DNA from: Apostichopus japonicus
Taxonomy: Eukaryota > Echinodermata > Holothuroidea > Aspidochirotida > Stichopodidae
Reading direction: 5' to 3'
Length of the DNA: 64,000 nucleotides
Assembly (NCBI RefSeq): GCF_037975245.1
Contig: NC_092576.1
Span: 29,924,611-29,988,610, forward strand
Of the stretch, positions 32,852 to 44,240 are shown one piece after another (position 1 is the stretch's first letter; every line of letters begins with the position of its first letter). The position numbers were made by a program, and so were the translations under genes. The notes beneath the pieces were generated by a model. The model had not been told where the DNA came from. It searched no databases and worked only from the letters and a program-made list of their open reading frames with translations.

Positions 32852-32865
32852 TGGTGTCAGAAGTG
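32852..32865 (+). other. Primer-binding site, tRNA-Leu type
   Basis: TGGTGTCAGAAGTG directly follows the LTR. It is complementary to the 3' end of a common animal tRNA-Leu (…CACTTCTGACACCA), the primer used by SURL-like elements. Confidence 0.8.
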
Positions 32866-32880
32866 AAAATTCTTTGTGAC

Positions 32881-33821
32881 AATGCAAGGCCTGAAGCCAC
32901 CCGAAGGACTATCCGTAGAAGGAAATCTTTCGGAATCATGGAGACAAAGGAAACAAATATTCCAACTATATATGACAGCTTCAGGTATGGACACACAAAC
33001 GCCTGCGGTGCAGTATAGTACACTATTGCACGTTATTGGAGATGACGGGCTCGATGTGTATAACTCGTTCCAGTTTAGCGAAACTGAGAAAAGCGATGAT
33101 TTGAAAACAATCTTGCAAAAGTTTGAGGAACATTTCACACCGAAAAGGAATGTGACCTATGAAAGGCACATGTTTAACGGGTGAGTCATTTGAACAGTTT
33201 TTAACAGATCTTAGAAACAAAGCAAAGACGTGCGAGTTCGGTTCATTATATGACATGATTCGCGACAGAATTTTAGTTGGTATTATTGACAATTCACTAC
33301 GGGAAAGGCTACTACGCAACAGTGATTTAACCCTGCAAACGGCAATTAACATTTGTAAGGTAAGCAAAGTACAAAGTACTTTGTACAGCAAGGATTCAAA
33401 TGTAGGACTAACAGTAGATGCACTAAGGTCTAAGCCATTTGTAAACAAGACTAGTTCGATGAGACCAAGACCTCAAAACCAGAATTACAACGAATGTGGA
33501 AAGTGTGGCTATGAACACCACCCAAATAAGTGTCCAGCTGAAGGACAAATTTGCCACAAATGTAGCAAGCCAAATCACTTTGCTCGTAAGTGTCGTACCA
33601 GAGAAAACAAAACAGACAGGACAGGAAGTCAATTCAATAAGAAGTCACAAGATCAGGTAAATACCGTTGAAGAAAACAACGCCTCATCAGAGTCAAAAGT
33701 ATACTATATATTTGTGGATACAGTTACTACAAGAGATAACGAAAGAAAAGTCAAAAGTCAAATTAGTTTCGTACTTCGGAAAACGTGTAAAACCATTGGG
33801 AAAGTCAACATTATTGTGTGA
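32881..33821 (+). pseudogene. Gypsy gag with zinc knuckles
   Basis: ATG at about 32881 opens MQGLKPPEGLSVEGNLSESW, a capsid-like start. The frame continues to VTYERHMFN and then shifts at about 33180. The second frame has GESFEQFLTDLRNKAKTCEF and the zinc knuckles CGKCGYEHHPNKC and CHKCSKPNHFARKC (33495-33590). The next part runs into a remnant ending before the protease catalytic site. A frameshift and deletions make it non-functional. Confidence 0.8.
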
Positions 33822-34886
33822 ACACAAGGACAAATTATACGACGTTGAATTTCAAGTTGTGAGAGAACGTAAGACCACTTCTGGGACTACAGACAAGTGT
33901 ACGCCTGGGACTGATCAAAAGAGGTTCATGCAGTCAATACAAGCTCTAATATTCAAGAAGAATATGCAGATGTCTTCAAAGGTCTGGGTTGCCTGCCTGG
34001 TAAGCACCACATACAGATTAAGGCAGATTCAAAGCCAGTAGTACATATGCACCACGACGAGTACCGATAGCAATCCGAGAGAGAGTTCGAGATGAACTGA
34101 GTCAAATGGAGAAATTAGGAGTAATCGTCAAAGAAGAAAGACCTAGCGAATGGGTGAACAGCATGGTTACGGTTGTGAAACCAGGACGTGATCGTATCAG
34201 AATTTGTTTACATCCAAAAGACCTCAACGACGTAATTGAACGGGAATACTTTCCCATGAAAACCATAGATGAAGTAATTTCACGGCTCCCGAATGCCAAT
34301 GTGTTTTGAACACTTGATGCGAATTGTGGTTTTTGGCAGCTTGCACTCGATGATGAAAGTTCGCGTCTTTGCACTTTTAACAGTCCATTTGGCCGCTACA
34401 GATACACCAGACTCCCATTTGGCATCAAATCCGCTCCAGAGATATTTCAACGTGTCATGTCGCAGATGTTTCAGGGACTAGATGGCGTTGAAGTTATTAT
34501 GGACGACATACTAGTGTGGGGGGATAAACCGTGAGCAACACGATCTACGTTTAAAGACAGTACTTGATAGAGTGAAAGAGAGAAATTTGAAACTCAATCA
34601 GGCCAAGTGTAAGTTCAATGTTAAGGAAGTAACATACATTGGTCACAAGTTAACAGAAAAGGGTTTAAAACCAGATCCTATCAAAGTAGATGCAGTTGTA
34701 AACATGGAAAAACCTACAAACAAAACAGAATTGAAACAATTCTTGGGTATCATCAATTACTTAGCGAAGTTTGTGAAAACAATTTCTGAATGTACAGCCC
34801 CGTTCAGAAAATTGTTGGAAAAAGAAATTCAGTGGCATTGGTCACATGATCAGGATAAGTCCTTTAATGAGTTGAAAAGACTGATT
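33760..34886 (+). pseudogene. Gypsy protease remnant and reverse transcriptase
   Basis: The protease region lacks the DTG active-site segment: gag's FVDTVTTRDNERKVK runs straight into a later strand, LLCEHKDKLYDVEFQVV, so an internal deletion removed it. The RT then reads MEKLGVIVKEERPSEWVNSM, LHPKDLND, a TGA at 34307 in place of a Ser codon, TLDANCGFWQL, FNSPFGRYRYTRLPFG and VIMDDILVWG (active-site MDD, normally Y.DD). A one-base shift in a G6 run (about 34520) precedes EQHDLRLKTVLDRV and the thumb FLGIINYLAKFV. The gene is interrupted at 34887 by the Academ-like insertion and resumes at 42309. Confidence 0.8.
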
Positions 34887-34900
34887 AGGCCATGGGCTCA
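34887..34900 (+). repeat. Left TIR of Academ-like element
   Basis: TAGGCCATGGGCTC, preceded by the GAT duplication. The inverted partner is at 42295-42308. Confidence 0.75.
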
Positions 34901-35209
34901 AGCCATCTAAAACACTCTTTCGTTCACATGGCTGCTGGGACTACTCAACTTCAGTTTAATAAATTCAAACCTAATTTTCTTAATCTATTTCTGTTTGTTC
35001 TTTTTTAAAATATTTGCACATTTGAGAGAAATTAAGTAAAAACCATTTAAATTTGCTAACAGACAATTTGTATGATTGGTTAATAAACTGAGCAAATTAT
35101 CAGATTGACCAATCAGAGCCCTCTATGTATGAGTCACAATCCTAGTGTTGTGATTGCGCAACATATGCACTGTACAATGCATTATGCACTTACACTGTGT
35201 TACATTAAC

Positions 35210-38200
35210 ATGGAGTGTTGTATTCCTGTATGCTGTCGGAAAACATGTAATATTATACCCTTTTCTGAGGCTAGCTTTGTGAAATTTAAGGATTGTTGTA
35301 TGAGATGGAAGTCCATTTCAAGTTCATATGGAGAAATTGCTGCTAATTGTTGGTCAGAACTGAACCTGATAAACTGTTCTTCACCTACTGATATCACTCG
35401 TACTCGTACTAGTCGTAGTGTAGGCTATCATAGGGAGTGTTACCAACGATTTACTGACATATCAAAGCTCTCTAAAGCAGAACAAAGAAGAGATTTGTCA
35501 AGTATTCAATCTGGTGAGTACATTTATATATATCATCTTTGAACAGGGCATGAATTTGATCCATAAAAGTAACAAAGTTGTCCGTGTACCACTTCCACTA
35601 CAAAATTAGGCCTATGGGGCTTTGAAACGACTTCAGGATCCCCCCAAAAAAATTGGAATTACAGTCTACCTGTCTGTCCCATAACCTGGTATTCTCTGCT
35701 CTTCCCAGGGTCTTCTCTGCCCCACCCCTTCCCACCAGGGTTTCATCTAGAGATGGATGATATAGGCAGGCATTTGAAATTTGTGGCCGTGCAATTAGGT
35801 CGATGTAATTTTATGACGAAGGCGTAAATGCGAGCTCGTAGGGCTTGCGTTTTGACTTGGGGTCCGATAAAATGTTATTAACAAATATACGCATTTTGCT
35901 GTTTTGAAGTGTATTTATAGCATGGCTTTGATATAATCACACAAGCCTAGGTTGTTATTTTGGCCGTGATTTTCGAAAAATGACCCATGCAAAAGACAGC
36001 TGCATGGTTCACTAAATGAACCTACGCACCCCCCCCCCCCCTCACACACGCACACACAAAAATAGATCAAAGTAATATTGAAGTTTTGTATCAGAATTTC
36101 TATATGCTGTGAAGTCAATTTATAATGTCGTCCAACTTGTCCCCATTCGCACAAACATGTCTGCATCCACTGCATTAACTGACTGTCAATTTTTCTTTTC
36201 TTCTTTTCACACAGATAATGCAAGTGATATTCCAGATTATAAAATTACCGAACCACCAGAACCTAAAAAAGCCAGATTGCGATCCAGAGAAGCCACAACT
36301 TCTAAATCGGACAGACCCCACATTTTTCCAGCCAAATGCTTGATTTGCAATGCTGATGGATGGACACGTGACAGGCATTCTGGTGCAAGAAAACGGGAAC
36401 CCCTCACAAAATGTGAAACAATTGAAGCCGGCCAACTTAGAAAAGCTGCAGAACTTACATTCAATGAAGCACTTCTACTGAAGATAAGAGACAGAGATCT
36501 AGTTGCAGCAGAAGCACAATACCATAAGTCATGTTACAAGGACTCAACTAGGTTTTTAACAAAAGCAAAGAAAGATGAAGCTGAAAAAGTTGACACAACG
36601 TATGGAAAAGCTTTTGAGGAGTTTTGCAAAGAATACATAGATAATCAAATTTTTAAAAAACATGAAATTTACAGAATGAATAAACTGCGTCTCCATTTCA
36701 TCAAGATGGTAAAGAAAGTTCAGGATGTAGATGCTTCGAGTTACAGGACATTCAAGTTGAAAAAACGACTACAACGGTGCTATCCTCATTTGCAATTTCT
36801 CAAGCCAAACAAACGTAATGACAGTGAGATAGTTTTGTCAAGATTGCTTGAAGCAAAAGATATAGCCGAAGAAGCTCTAACTTATGAGGATGAGAATTTA
36901 TCATTGAGTGAGCCAAGTCAAGATGACACAACTGATGATGAATCAACACAAACCAACGAACCATCTAAAGGTACTAAGCTAAGTGAAATTTACTTCACAG
37001 CCCGAAAATTAAGAGAGTCTATACAGTCAATAGAGATGACTACACCATGGCCACCTGGTGGACAAGATCTCAATCTAGATAAAACAAGAGTGATCATACC
37101 CATAAGCATTTACAACTTCCTGGCATGCCAGGAAGTTGTAATCATCTAATGATCCAGAGGAAGAAAGACTTGTAACAGTTTCCGAAAGTGATGACCAGAG
37201 TTGTGTCCATTGCACAAGACATCATTTACCATGCCTCATCAGGAAGAAAGCAGATGCCAAAACACCTTGCACTTGGTATGACTGTTAGGCATATGACAGG
37301 ATCTGCAAAGTTGATTGGAATTCTGAATGGATTTGGACATGCAGTGTCTCATTCTGCTGTTTTGGAACATGACACAGCAATAGCTGAGGAGCAGACAAAG
37401 AAAGGACCCTTAAACCTTCCCCCATTCATTCAAGAAGGGAGGTTTACAACACTTGTTTGGGACAATAATGACTTTGGGGAGGAAACTATAACTGGAAAGG
37501 GGACAACCCACAACACAAATGGGATAGTGATCCAAAGAGAATCCCTCCAAGTCAGAGACTCTTCAACCCCACAAGCAGGAACCAAGAAAACAAAGAAAAG
37601 GTCCATTGATGCACCCCCCAGAAACATTGCTACTTGCCTTAATGTTCAACGGAAAGGCCCAGTGGCATTTGCAAACGATATTTCCCTGACGGAGAATGTG
37701 GAGATGCAGTCAAAAGCTCACCAGAAAGACACTGCATTTGCACTCATCAGGCAAACACAATCAGAAGCAAGAAGTGCTCATCCTCCAAGTTGGACAGGGT
37801 TTAACACACTCCTGTGTAAGACGATTCCCCCCAAGTCCCTCATTGGATACTTACCAGTGATTGATGCCTCCCCTACTGAAATGGACACAGTGTATACAAT
37901 ATTACTTCGGAGCTTAGAGATAGCTAACAAGTTAGGTCTGGAACAAATTGTTGTTGTGTTCGATCAGGCAATATATGCAAAAGCCCAGGAACTTCGATGG
38001 CATAATGAGGTATTTATGAACCGATTAATTATCCGAATGGGTGCTTTTCATACTTCGATGTGCTTCATGGCATGCATTGGAAAAAGGTTTCAGGATAGTG
38101 GTTTAGATGATGTTGCTATTGAGTCAGAAGTGGTTGCACAGGGCTCCTTGAACGGTATCATGGGTGGATCTCACTACAACAGAAGCGTGAGATTTCACAA

Positions 38201-40706
38201 GTTAATGTATGAAGCTCTTCATCGACTGAGATTCCAGGCATACCTAAAAAGCCGTCTGAAACAGACCTTTCTGCTGCAAATGTTGCCCTTGATAAGCTCA
38301 GAAGATCATTTCCAGCAACTTTTGAAGAAGCTTTGTCAGATCCCTCAGTTCAAGGTCTATTGCAAAACTACCTGCAATTTGTGAAAACTAGCTCAACTTC
38401 ACCGACAGTCCAATATTGGAACTCGTACTTGGAAATGGTGCAAGTTCTCTTACTGTTTCTCCGTGCTTCTCGTGAAGGAGATTGGAATCTTCACCTGTCG
38501 TCCCTACGGTCCATGATGCCATGGTTTATGGCCTATGACAGAGTAAACTATTCAAGATACTCAACAGTGTACTGGCTTGAAATGCAGCATATTACCAAAA
38601 GCAATCCTACCTTGGCACAGCATTTTCAAGATGGCGAGTTTTCTGTCCAGAGACAACAAAACCATGGTTTTTCAGGAGTTCCATGTGACATGACAATCGA
38701 ACAAACCATGAACAGAGATTCCAAAACAAAGGGTGGTCTGATTGGAATCACAACCAACAAGGCTGCTGTTCATCGTTGGATTGCATCATTCCATGTAAGA
38801 GCTGAAATAGCAGCAGAATGTCAAGAAATGGCTGGAAAAGGTGACAAGTCAAGGAAGAGGAAAGATTTAGATATCACCCGTAATGTCAAAGAGGAGCAGG
38901 ATATTCAAGCATTAGTGACAGCAATCGAATCGATGACTAATCCATTTGAATTAGATCAAGAAGAATTAGTTCATCTCACATCAGGCATCGTGGCACCAGA
39001 TCATGTTTCAAAAGATTTGCTACACGCTAATGATAAAGGTGAAGAAGCTATCAAATCTTTCATACAAAGAAGGTTACAAACCAATGAAGTAGATTTCTTT
39101 GATCCCATTCCGGCTCAGAAGCTAAAGACTTTCACATCAATTGGAGAGAAGCAGAAAGTGAAAGTGAAAGGAAAAGAGATAGAGTTGAAATCTAATAGAA
39201 ATTTATTTGCAAGACTGCTTGTTTGTGGAAAAGTGAGAAACATCAGTATGGAGACCATTTTACAGTACAGCCTTGGTCCATTGCCTTTATCCCTCTCAAC
39301 ACAGTGGAACTTTGGTCAAACATCCAAAAGCAAAGTTGATGCACCACTTAGAGTCTTTGGTAGTTCCAGCGCCTTACATAACTAACATTCCAAAGAGCTG
39401 CATCTGGATTGTTGATGGCATGGCAATAATCCAACAGTTTCAGGCTCGAGACTTACCACATACGTTTGGAGAATTTTCAGAGCTTGTTATGAAGGAGTTG
39501 GTAAAACTTGCCAAGGATACAGACCACACAGAGGTTCACTTTGTCACAGATCAATATCCACAAGAATCTATCAAAAATGCAGAAAGACAGAAAAGAGCAA
39601 GCACAAGTGGTGTCCAGCGTTACAAAATACATGGACCACAGATGAAAATGCCACAGCAATTCAAGAAATTCATGAGCTCTGGACCAAACAAAGAAGAACT
39701 CGTTTCTTTCATGTACAATGACTGGCAGAGAGAGTCACGTACTACATTGTTGGATGGTGTAACAATATACATGTCCCATGGAGATGAATGTCATTCTCTT
39801 GCTGTAGTCAATGGACAAATAAAAGTACAGGAGCAGCCAGAATTACACTGCAATCATGAGGAGGCTGACACACGAATGCTGTTGCATTGTCGGTTTGCTA
39901 CAAAATCTGCAGACAGTATTGTGATTAGAAGTCCGGACACAGATGTTTTTGTTCTTGGTGTGGCATTTGCTAAGAAAATCTCAGATACTGCTGACTTGTT
40001 TTTTTACACTGGTCAAAAAAGGAAAAGAATTGTTAACTTGTCAGGAGTAAGTAATTGGTTGGGTGACAAGAGGGATGCTTTGTCGGTTTTCATAGTTTCA
40101 CCGGTTGTGATACTGTAAGTTCTTTTCACGGGAAAGGGAAAGTGAAGGTTTGGAAGTTGATGGAGGAAGAAAACGCCATTGAATTGTTTCAACTTATTGG
40201 CTCTACTTTAACACTGTCTGCAGATCTAGTGGAAGGAATCGAGAAGTTTACCTGTGCAATGTATGGTTACAAGGAATGTTTGAAGGTTAATGAAGCGAGG
40301 TACAGGCATTTCACAACCCGAGCAGACAAGTCAGACTCAGCCATGCCTCCTAATTTGGACTGTTTGAAGAAGCACCTTTTGAGAGCTAATTATCAGGCTG
40401 CAATATGGAAACGAAAGTTTGGAATGTAAACCAGGTATTCCTAATCCCGTAGGTCATGGCTGGAGAATAGAAGAGGAATGTCTGACAATTGACTGGATGA
40501 GTATGGCACCGGCACCAGAGGAGGTATTGGAACTTACCTATTGTGGCTGCAAAAAATCTCGTTGTAGTAAATCTAAATGCTCATGTGCTAAGAACAATCT
40601 TCCCTGCACTGAAGTCTGTAAATGTGTCAATTGTGAAAACAACATTGAACTAAATGAGGAGTGTGATGTTGAATACAACAGTGATCATGAAGATGAACCA
40701 TGGTGA
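35210..40706 (+). pseudogene. Academ-like transposase-nuclease-CXC protein (broken)
   Basis: Exon 1, 35210-35513 (ATG at 35210, donor GTGAGT), joins in phase to an exon from 36215 (acceptor TTCTTTTCACACAG). Parts in order: a Cys-rich N-terminus (CCIPVCCRKTC) and a second zinc segment CLICNADGWTRDRHSG to YHKSCY (36330-36530); an acidic linker; the core with MPKHLALGMTVRHMTGSAKL, WDNNDFGEETITGKGTTHN (37460), VVVFDQAIYAKAQEL (37955) and ESEVVAQGSLNGIMGGSHYN (38125), which I read as candidate D, D, E; NYSRYSTVYWLEM and GFSGVPCDMTIEQTMNRD. Then a FEN1/XPG-like nuclease with IVDGMAIIQQF (39410), HEEADTRMLLH, SPDTDVFVLG, and the helix-turn FHSFTGCDTVSSFHGKGK (40086-40142). Last is a tesmin-like CXC motif CGCKKSRCSKSKCSCAKNN (40541-40640). 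Frameshifts at about 37197, 38255, 39305, 40083 and 40415, plus a palindrome at 37111, inactivate it. Confidence 0.7.
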
Positions 40707-42294
40707 ACAGTTCAGGGTCTTCTACAATGTATGCATAACTTCAGGGCAAGGAAGATACTGTAACTTGTTTCCCAAATTAAAGATAACCAGAAGTTGGCTC
40801 AATATTTTATGTCATTCACTCAAAAAAAGAATCATTGTTCCCTTCTGTACCTTTTTTTTAAATTGAATCATTTGAAATTTGAATTGTGCTACTAAAACAG
40901 GCCTAGGAATATCAATTATTTTAATTCAAAACTCAAAATTCAAAACAATTCAATGGTGTCTCTTCTTACATCAACTTTCAAACAGGTGTTTTCATCATTG
41001 ATAGCAGGCTCATTGTGCCTTATTGGTTTTAATGAAATGTATTCAAGGTTAATTAGATTATCATTTTAATGACAAACAACAAGACAACTTGTTAGGTTCT
41101 GTAACAATATTGAACTTAATACTTTGCATGGTGGATATACCATGTGAATCACACTTTCATTTTTGAATGTTCAATTTTTAAACAAGATTCAATGTGTAAT
41201 ATCGATGTAATTTTTACCATTTAGAAAATGAATACTGCTGGTAGCAGTCCAATGTAATGTGAAATAAGGTGATATTGGTGTTCATCACGGTAGCCCCTAC
41301 CAGACTGTACAGTATACTTACAACGGTCTACCAGTAACATTGAACCTTCCATACAGTACAGTAGCTTGTTATGTACATGACATTGGAGTTGTTATCCTCT
41401 GGTTTTATGTATTGTTAGTAATGTATTTATGGTTATTGTTAAGAAGACATTGACAGAGTGCAAGGAGCAACACTTGAAAGTTAAGAATTTGAATTGTTAC
41501 TTATATCAGATGGCTTGATAATGTAGCAACGCCCCATTTTTATTTTTACTTCTGATTATGAACAAATGTATTAGGGAGCTGGATGGTAAAGATCCAGTGT
41601 GAGGGGTGAAGTGCTTGTAACCTCTCCCCTCTTTTTGTTCCATATAATTAAGTAAATTTAAATACAGTATAAGAATTAGATGCCACGAACTAAGATTCAA
41701 GAAGTTATTATAACGAACATTAAGTAAACGCATCAGTTTATGCTGCTTTATGGAACAAAAGTCGAAGTGTAAAGAATTATGGAGCTGGATGGTAAAGATC
41801 CAGTATGAGGGTGAAGTGCTAGTAACCTCTCCCCTCTTGCTTTTGCATGTACTTTATTGAATAGTGTAAGAATTTGATGCAACATATTAAGATATTAGAA
41901 GTTACCAAAGTAAAATTTTCACCCAAGATAAAACTAATGCTTCAGTTTATGCTGCTTTATGCAAAAATGTAAAGAATGTACATAAATAGAGTAGATATGA
42001 AATAAAATTTATCTGAAGTAAAGAGACAATTGACTTATGAAGTATTTCTGTACAGCAAAGCTTTTATTAGCTCAATATTGTCAAAAGGTGGTCGTAACAT
42101 TGTGGTTGTTTCTGAGATAGTGGCTCCAAAAAGTAACAAATTTCAATCTTAGGTTTTCGCTTCATGTGCAACTTTGAGCAAAAAGAACATGCATTATCTT
42201 TTTCTACACACCGTAGACTACCAAAAACACCTGGTTCCGTTTAGTCCCTCAGTGGGTGCAACGAAACTTGATTTTTATTTACATTTGCACTAGT
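40707..42294. other. 3' non-coding part of the Academ-like element
   Basis: AT-rich with no ORF of note. It contains the 206-bp tandem duplication (41575-41965) and AATAAA-like signals near 42001. Confidence 0.6.
41575..41965. repeat. 206-bp tandem duplication
   Basis: GGAGCTGGATGGTAAAGATC starts each unit, at about 41575 and 41781. GTGAAGTGCT, GTAACCTCTCCCCTCTT and CAGTTTATGCTGCTTTATG follow in order in both. Confidence 0.85.
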
Positions 42295-42308
42295 TGGCCC
42301 GTGGCCTA
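42295..42308 (-). repeat. Right TIR of Academ-like element
   Basis: TGGCCCGTGGCCTA on the plus strand, followed by GAT. Confidence 0.75.
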
Positions 42309-43663
42309 GATGACTGAAGCTCCAGTCTTGCACTATTATGATGTTAACAAACCAGTGATTATTAGTGTCGATAGCTCCAGTAGAGGTGTTGGTGCAGTAA
42401 TTCTTCAGGATAACCATCCAATAGCATTTGCTTCAAAAGCATTTAGTGAGTCACAGCAGCGTTATGCTCAAATTGAGAAAGAACTGGCAGCAATTATTTT
42501 TGGTTGCCAGAAGTTTCATCAATATGTATTTGGGCGCGAATTTGATGTTGAAACAGACCACAAACCACTGGAGCCAATCCTGAAGAAACCACAAGCACAA
42601 GCACCCCCTCGACTACAGCGTATGCTGTTAAAACTGCAAAAGTATGCAATGAATGTGAAATACAAAAAATGTTTGTAGCAGATGCACTGAGCAGAAATTT
42701 TCAAGATCACAGTGAAAATGATATTGATGATTCAACTGAAATTTCAGTATGTATGGTAGATATGTTGCCTATGAGTGATGAGCGTGTGAAACAGTTTCAA
42801 GATAAAACTAAGGCTAATCCATTAATGCAAATGTTGAAAAATGTAATCTTACAAGGATGGCCTGAATGTAGAGATAACCTAGATAGGGAGTTTCTGCCGT
42901 ATTGGAATTTTAGAAGTGATCTTTTTCTTGAAGATGATTTAATTTTGAAGTCACATAAACTTGTCGTACCGAGATGTCTAGGGAAGTTCATGGTCAACAA
43001 GGCTCATGAAGGCCACCAAGGCATAGAAAAATCAAAAAGACTTGCAAGAGATTTAATGTTTTGGCGAGGAATGGCTAGTCATATTACAGATGCTGTGAAC
43101 ACATGTGAAACCTGTAATATGTTCAACAATCAAAACTGTAAAAAGCCCATGATAAACCATGAACTGCCTTCAAGACCTTGGGAAGGGTAGGCACTGACTT
43201 GTTTACATTTGATTCAGAAAACTATCTGATAATAGTGGATTATTATTCGAATTACTTTGAAGTGAACAAATTATCTAGTCTTAAAAGCAATGCCATTATC
43301 AGTTTGTGCAAGCAGCAATTTAGTAGGCATGGCATTCCCTCAGTCGTAATTTCAGACAATGGTCCTCAATATTCTTCGTCGGAGTTTAAGAAGTTTAGCA
43401 AAGAGTATAACTTCAAGCATGTCACATCGTCTCCTCATTACCCACAGTCTAATGGGAAAGCTGAAAAGGCTGTGCAAATAGCAAAGAATATCCTAAAGAA
43501 ATCCAAAGTTTCGGAGCAAGATGCTTTCCTGGCACTTCTCAATTCTAGAAATTCACCCCTAGAGCATGGTGATTCACCTGTTCAGTTGTTGATTGAAGGC
43601 CAACACGCACCACACTACCTACAACTTACAAATTGCTTAGGCCCAGGTTACCAAAGAATGTAA
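42309..43663 (+). pseudogene. Gypsy RNase H and integrase
   Basis: After the insertion the frame continues TEAPVLHYYDVNKPVIISVD, then RNase H motifs GVGAVILQDN, FSESQQRYAQIEKELAAI and VETDHKPLEPI (42340-42580). A shift at about 42665 leads to FVADALSR. The integrase has the HHCC zinc motif (KAHEGHQG, CETCNMF; 43000-43120), a shift at about 43187, and the catalytic core: D in GTDLFTFD, D in VVISDNGPQYSS, and E in SNGKAEKAV. The frame ends at 43663 and a decayed tail runs to the polypurine tract. Confidence 0.82.
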
Positions 43664-44107
43664 AATCAAAGATTCAAAAGAAATGTGAAAATTTCTATAA
43701 CAGACAAGCACGACCCTTGAAACAAATTAATGTTGGGGACACAGATTTAAGAATGATCAGTTTTGGCAAAAGGCAGTGGTTGTAGCAAAGTCTCCACAGC
43801 CTCGTTCATATGTTATTCAGTCTGGACAGCAAACGTTCCGTCGTAACAGGAAACACTTAATACAAACACCTGAACCGCCACCATCACCTAGACAAGAAGA
43901 TACACAAGACACCACACCAACACAACACACAGACAAACAACACACAGACAACTGATACAGACACATCTCAAGTTCAGATGTCAGCCAGAGGAAGACGCAT
44001 TAAAACAAGAAGGGAACAAGATTTTTTGTATTACTAAGGTTTTCTTTTATTGACATTTTGTTTCTCTGTTAAAGATAATCATTAAAAGGTAAATTGTTTT
44101 TTTGTTT

Positions 44108-44118
44108 GGAAAGGGAGA
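44108..44118 (+). other. Polypurine tract
   Basis: GGAAAGGGAGA lies immediately before the 3' LTR. It is the expected plus-strand primer. Confidence 0.8.
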
Positions 44119-44235
44119 TGTTATAATATGGACTACCCGCCCTCAAGCACGGGGAGTCGGTGAGAACACAAAAGACAGATCACAACCAATAAAGCAGAAT
44201 CAATTCAATCTTTGTCAATCCGTGCCATTATTACA
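44119..44235 (+). repeat. 3' LTR of the Gypsy element
   Basis: It is identical to the 5' LTR except for an extra C in ACTACCCGCC and A for G in CAAGCACGG. It is followed by the duplication ATAAG and then by LINE sequence. Confidence 0.92.
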
Positions 44236-44240
44236 ATAAG

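Larger units (their letters stand above)
34887..42308 (+). mobile_element. Academ-like DNA transposon (7.4 kb)
   Basis: The insertion breaks the Gypsy RT/RNase H frame exactly. Removing it and one GAT restores the codons for K-R-L-M-T-E-A-P. Target duplication: GAT at 34884-34886 and 42309-42311. Terminal inverted repeats: TAGGCCATGGGCTC on the left and TAGGCCACGGGCCA on the right (read inward), 12 of 14 identical. It carries one multi-exon gene (35210-40706) encoding a DDE-like core plus a FEN1/XPG-like nuclease and a CXC motif. A 3-bp duplication and the XPG nuclease fit the Academ (AcademX) superfamily. The 3' 1.6 kb is non-coding with a 206-bp tandem repeat. Confidence 0.8.
32736..44235 (+). 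mobile_element. Ty3/Gypsy retrotransposon, SURL/Mag-like, with nested insert
   Basis: The element is bounded by LTRs 32736-32851 (116 bp) and 44119-44235 (117 bp), both TGTTATAATATGG...CCATTATTACA. It is flanked by the 5-bp duplication ATAAG (32731-32735 and 44236-44240). The two LTRs differ only by one C indel and one A/G change, so the insertion is young. Without the 7.4-kb DNA transposon inside it, the element would be about 4.1 kb. Order is gag, (deleted protease), RT, RNase H, integrase. LTRs this short are unusual but known in the Mag/SURL group of echinoderms and insects. Confidence 0.9.

Noticed and set aside
34887-42308. Host multi-domain gene with introns
   Set aside because: The block interrupts a Gypsy coding frame exactly, with inverted ends and a GAT duplication, so it is a mobile element.
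34887-42308. KDZ/Zisupton-type element
   Set aside because: The CXC motif is suggestive, but KDZ hallmark motifs were not seen, while the FEN1/XPG-like nuclease and 3-bp duplication fit Academ better.
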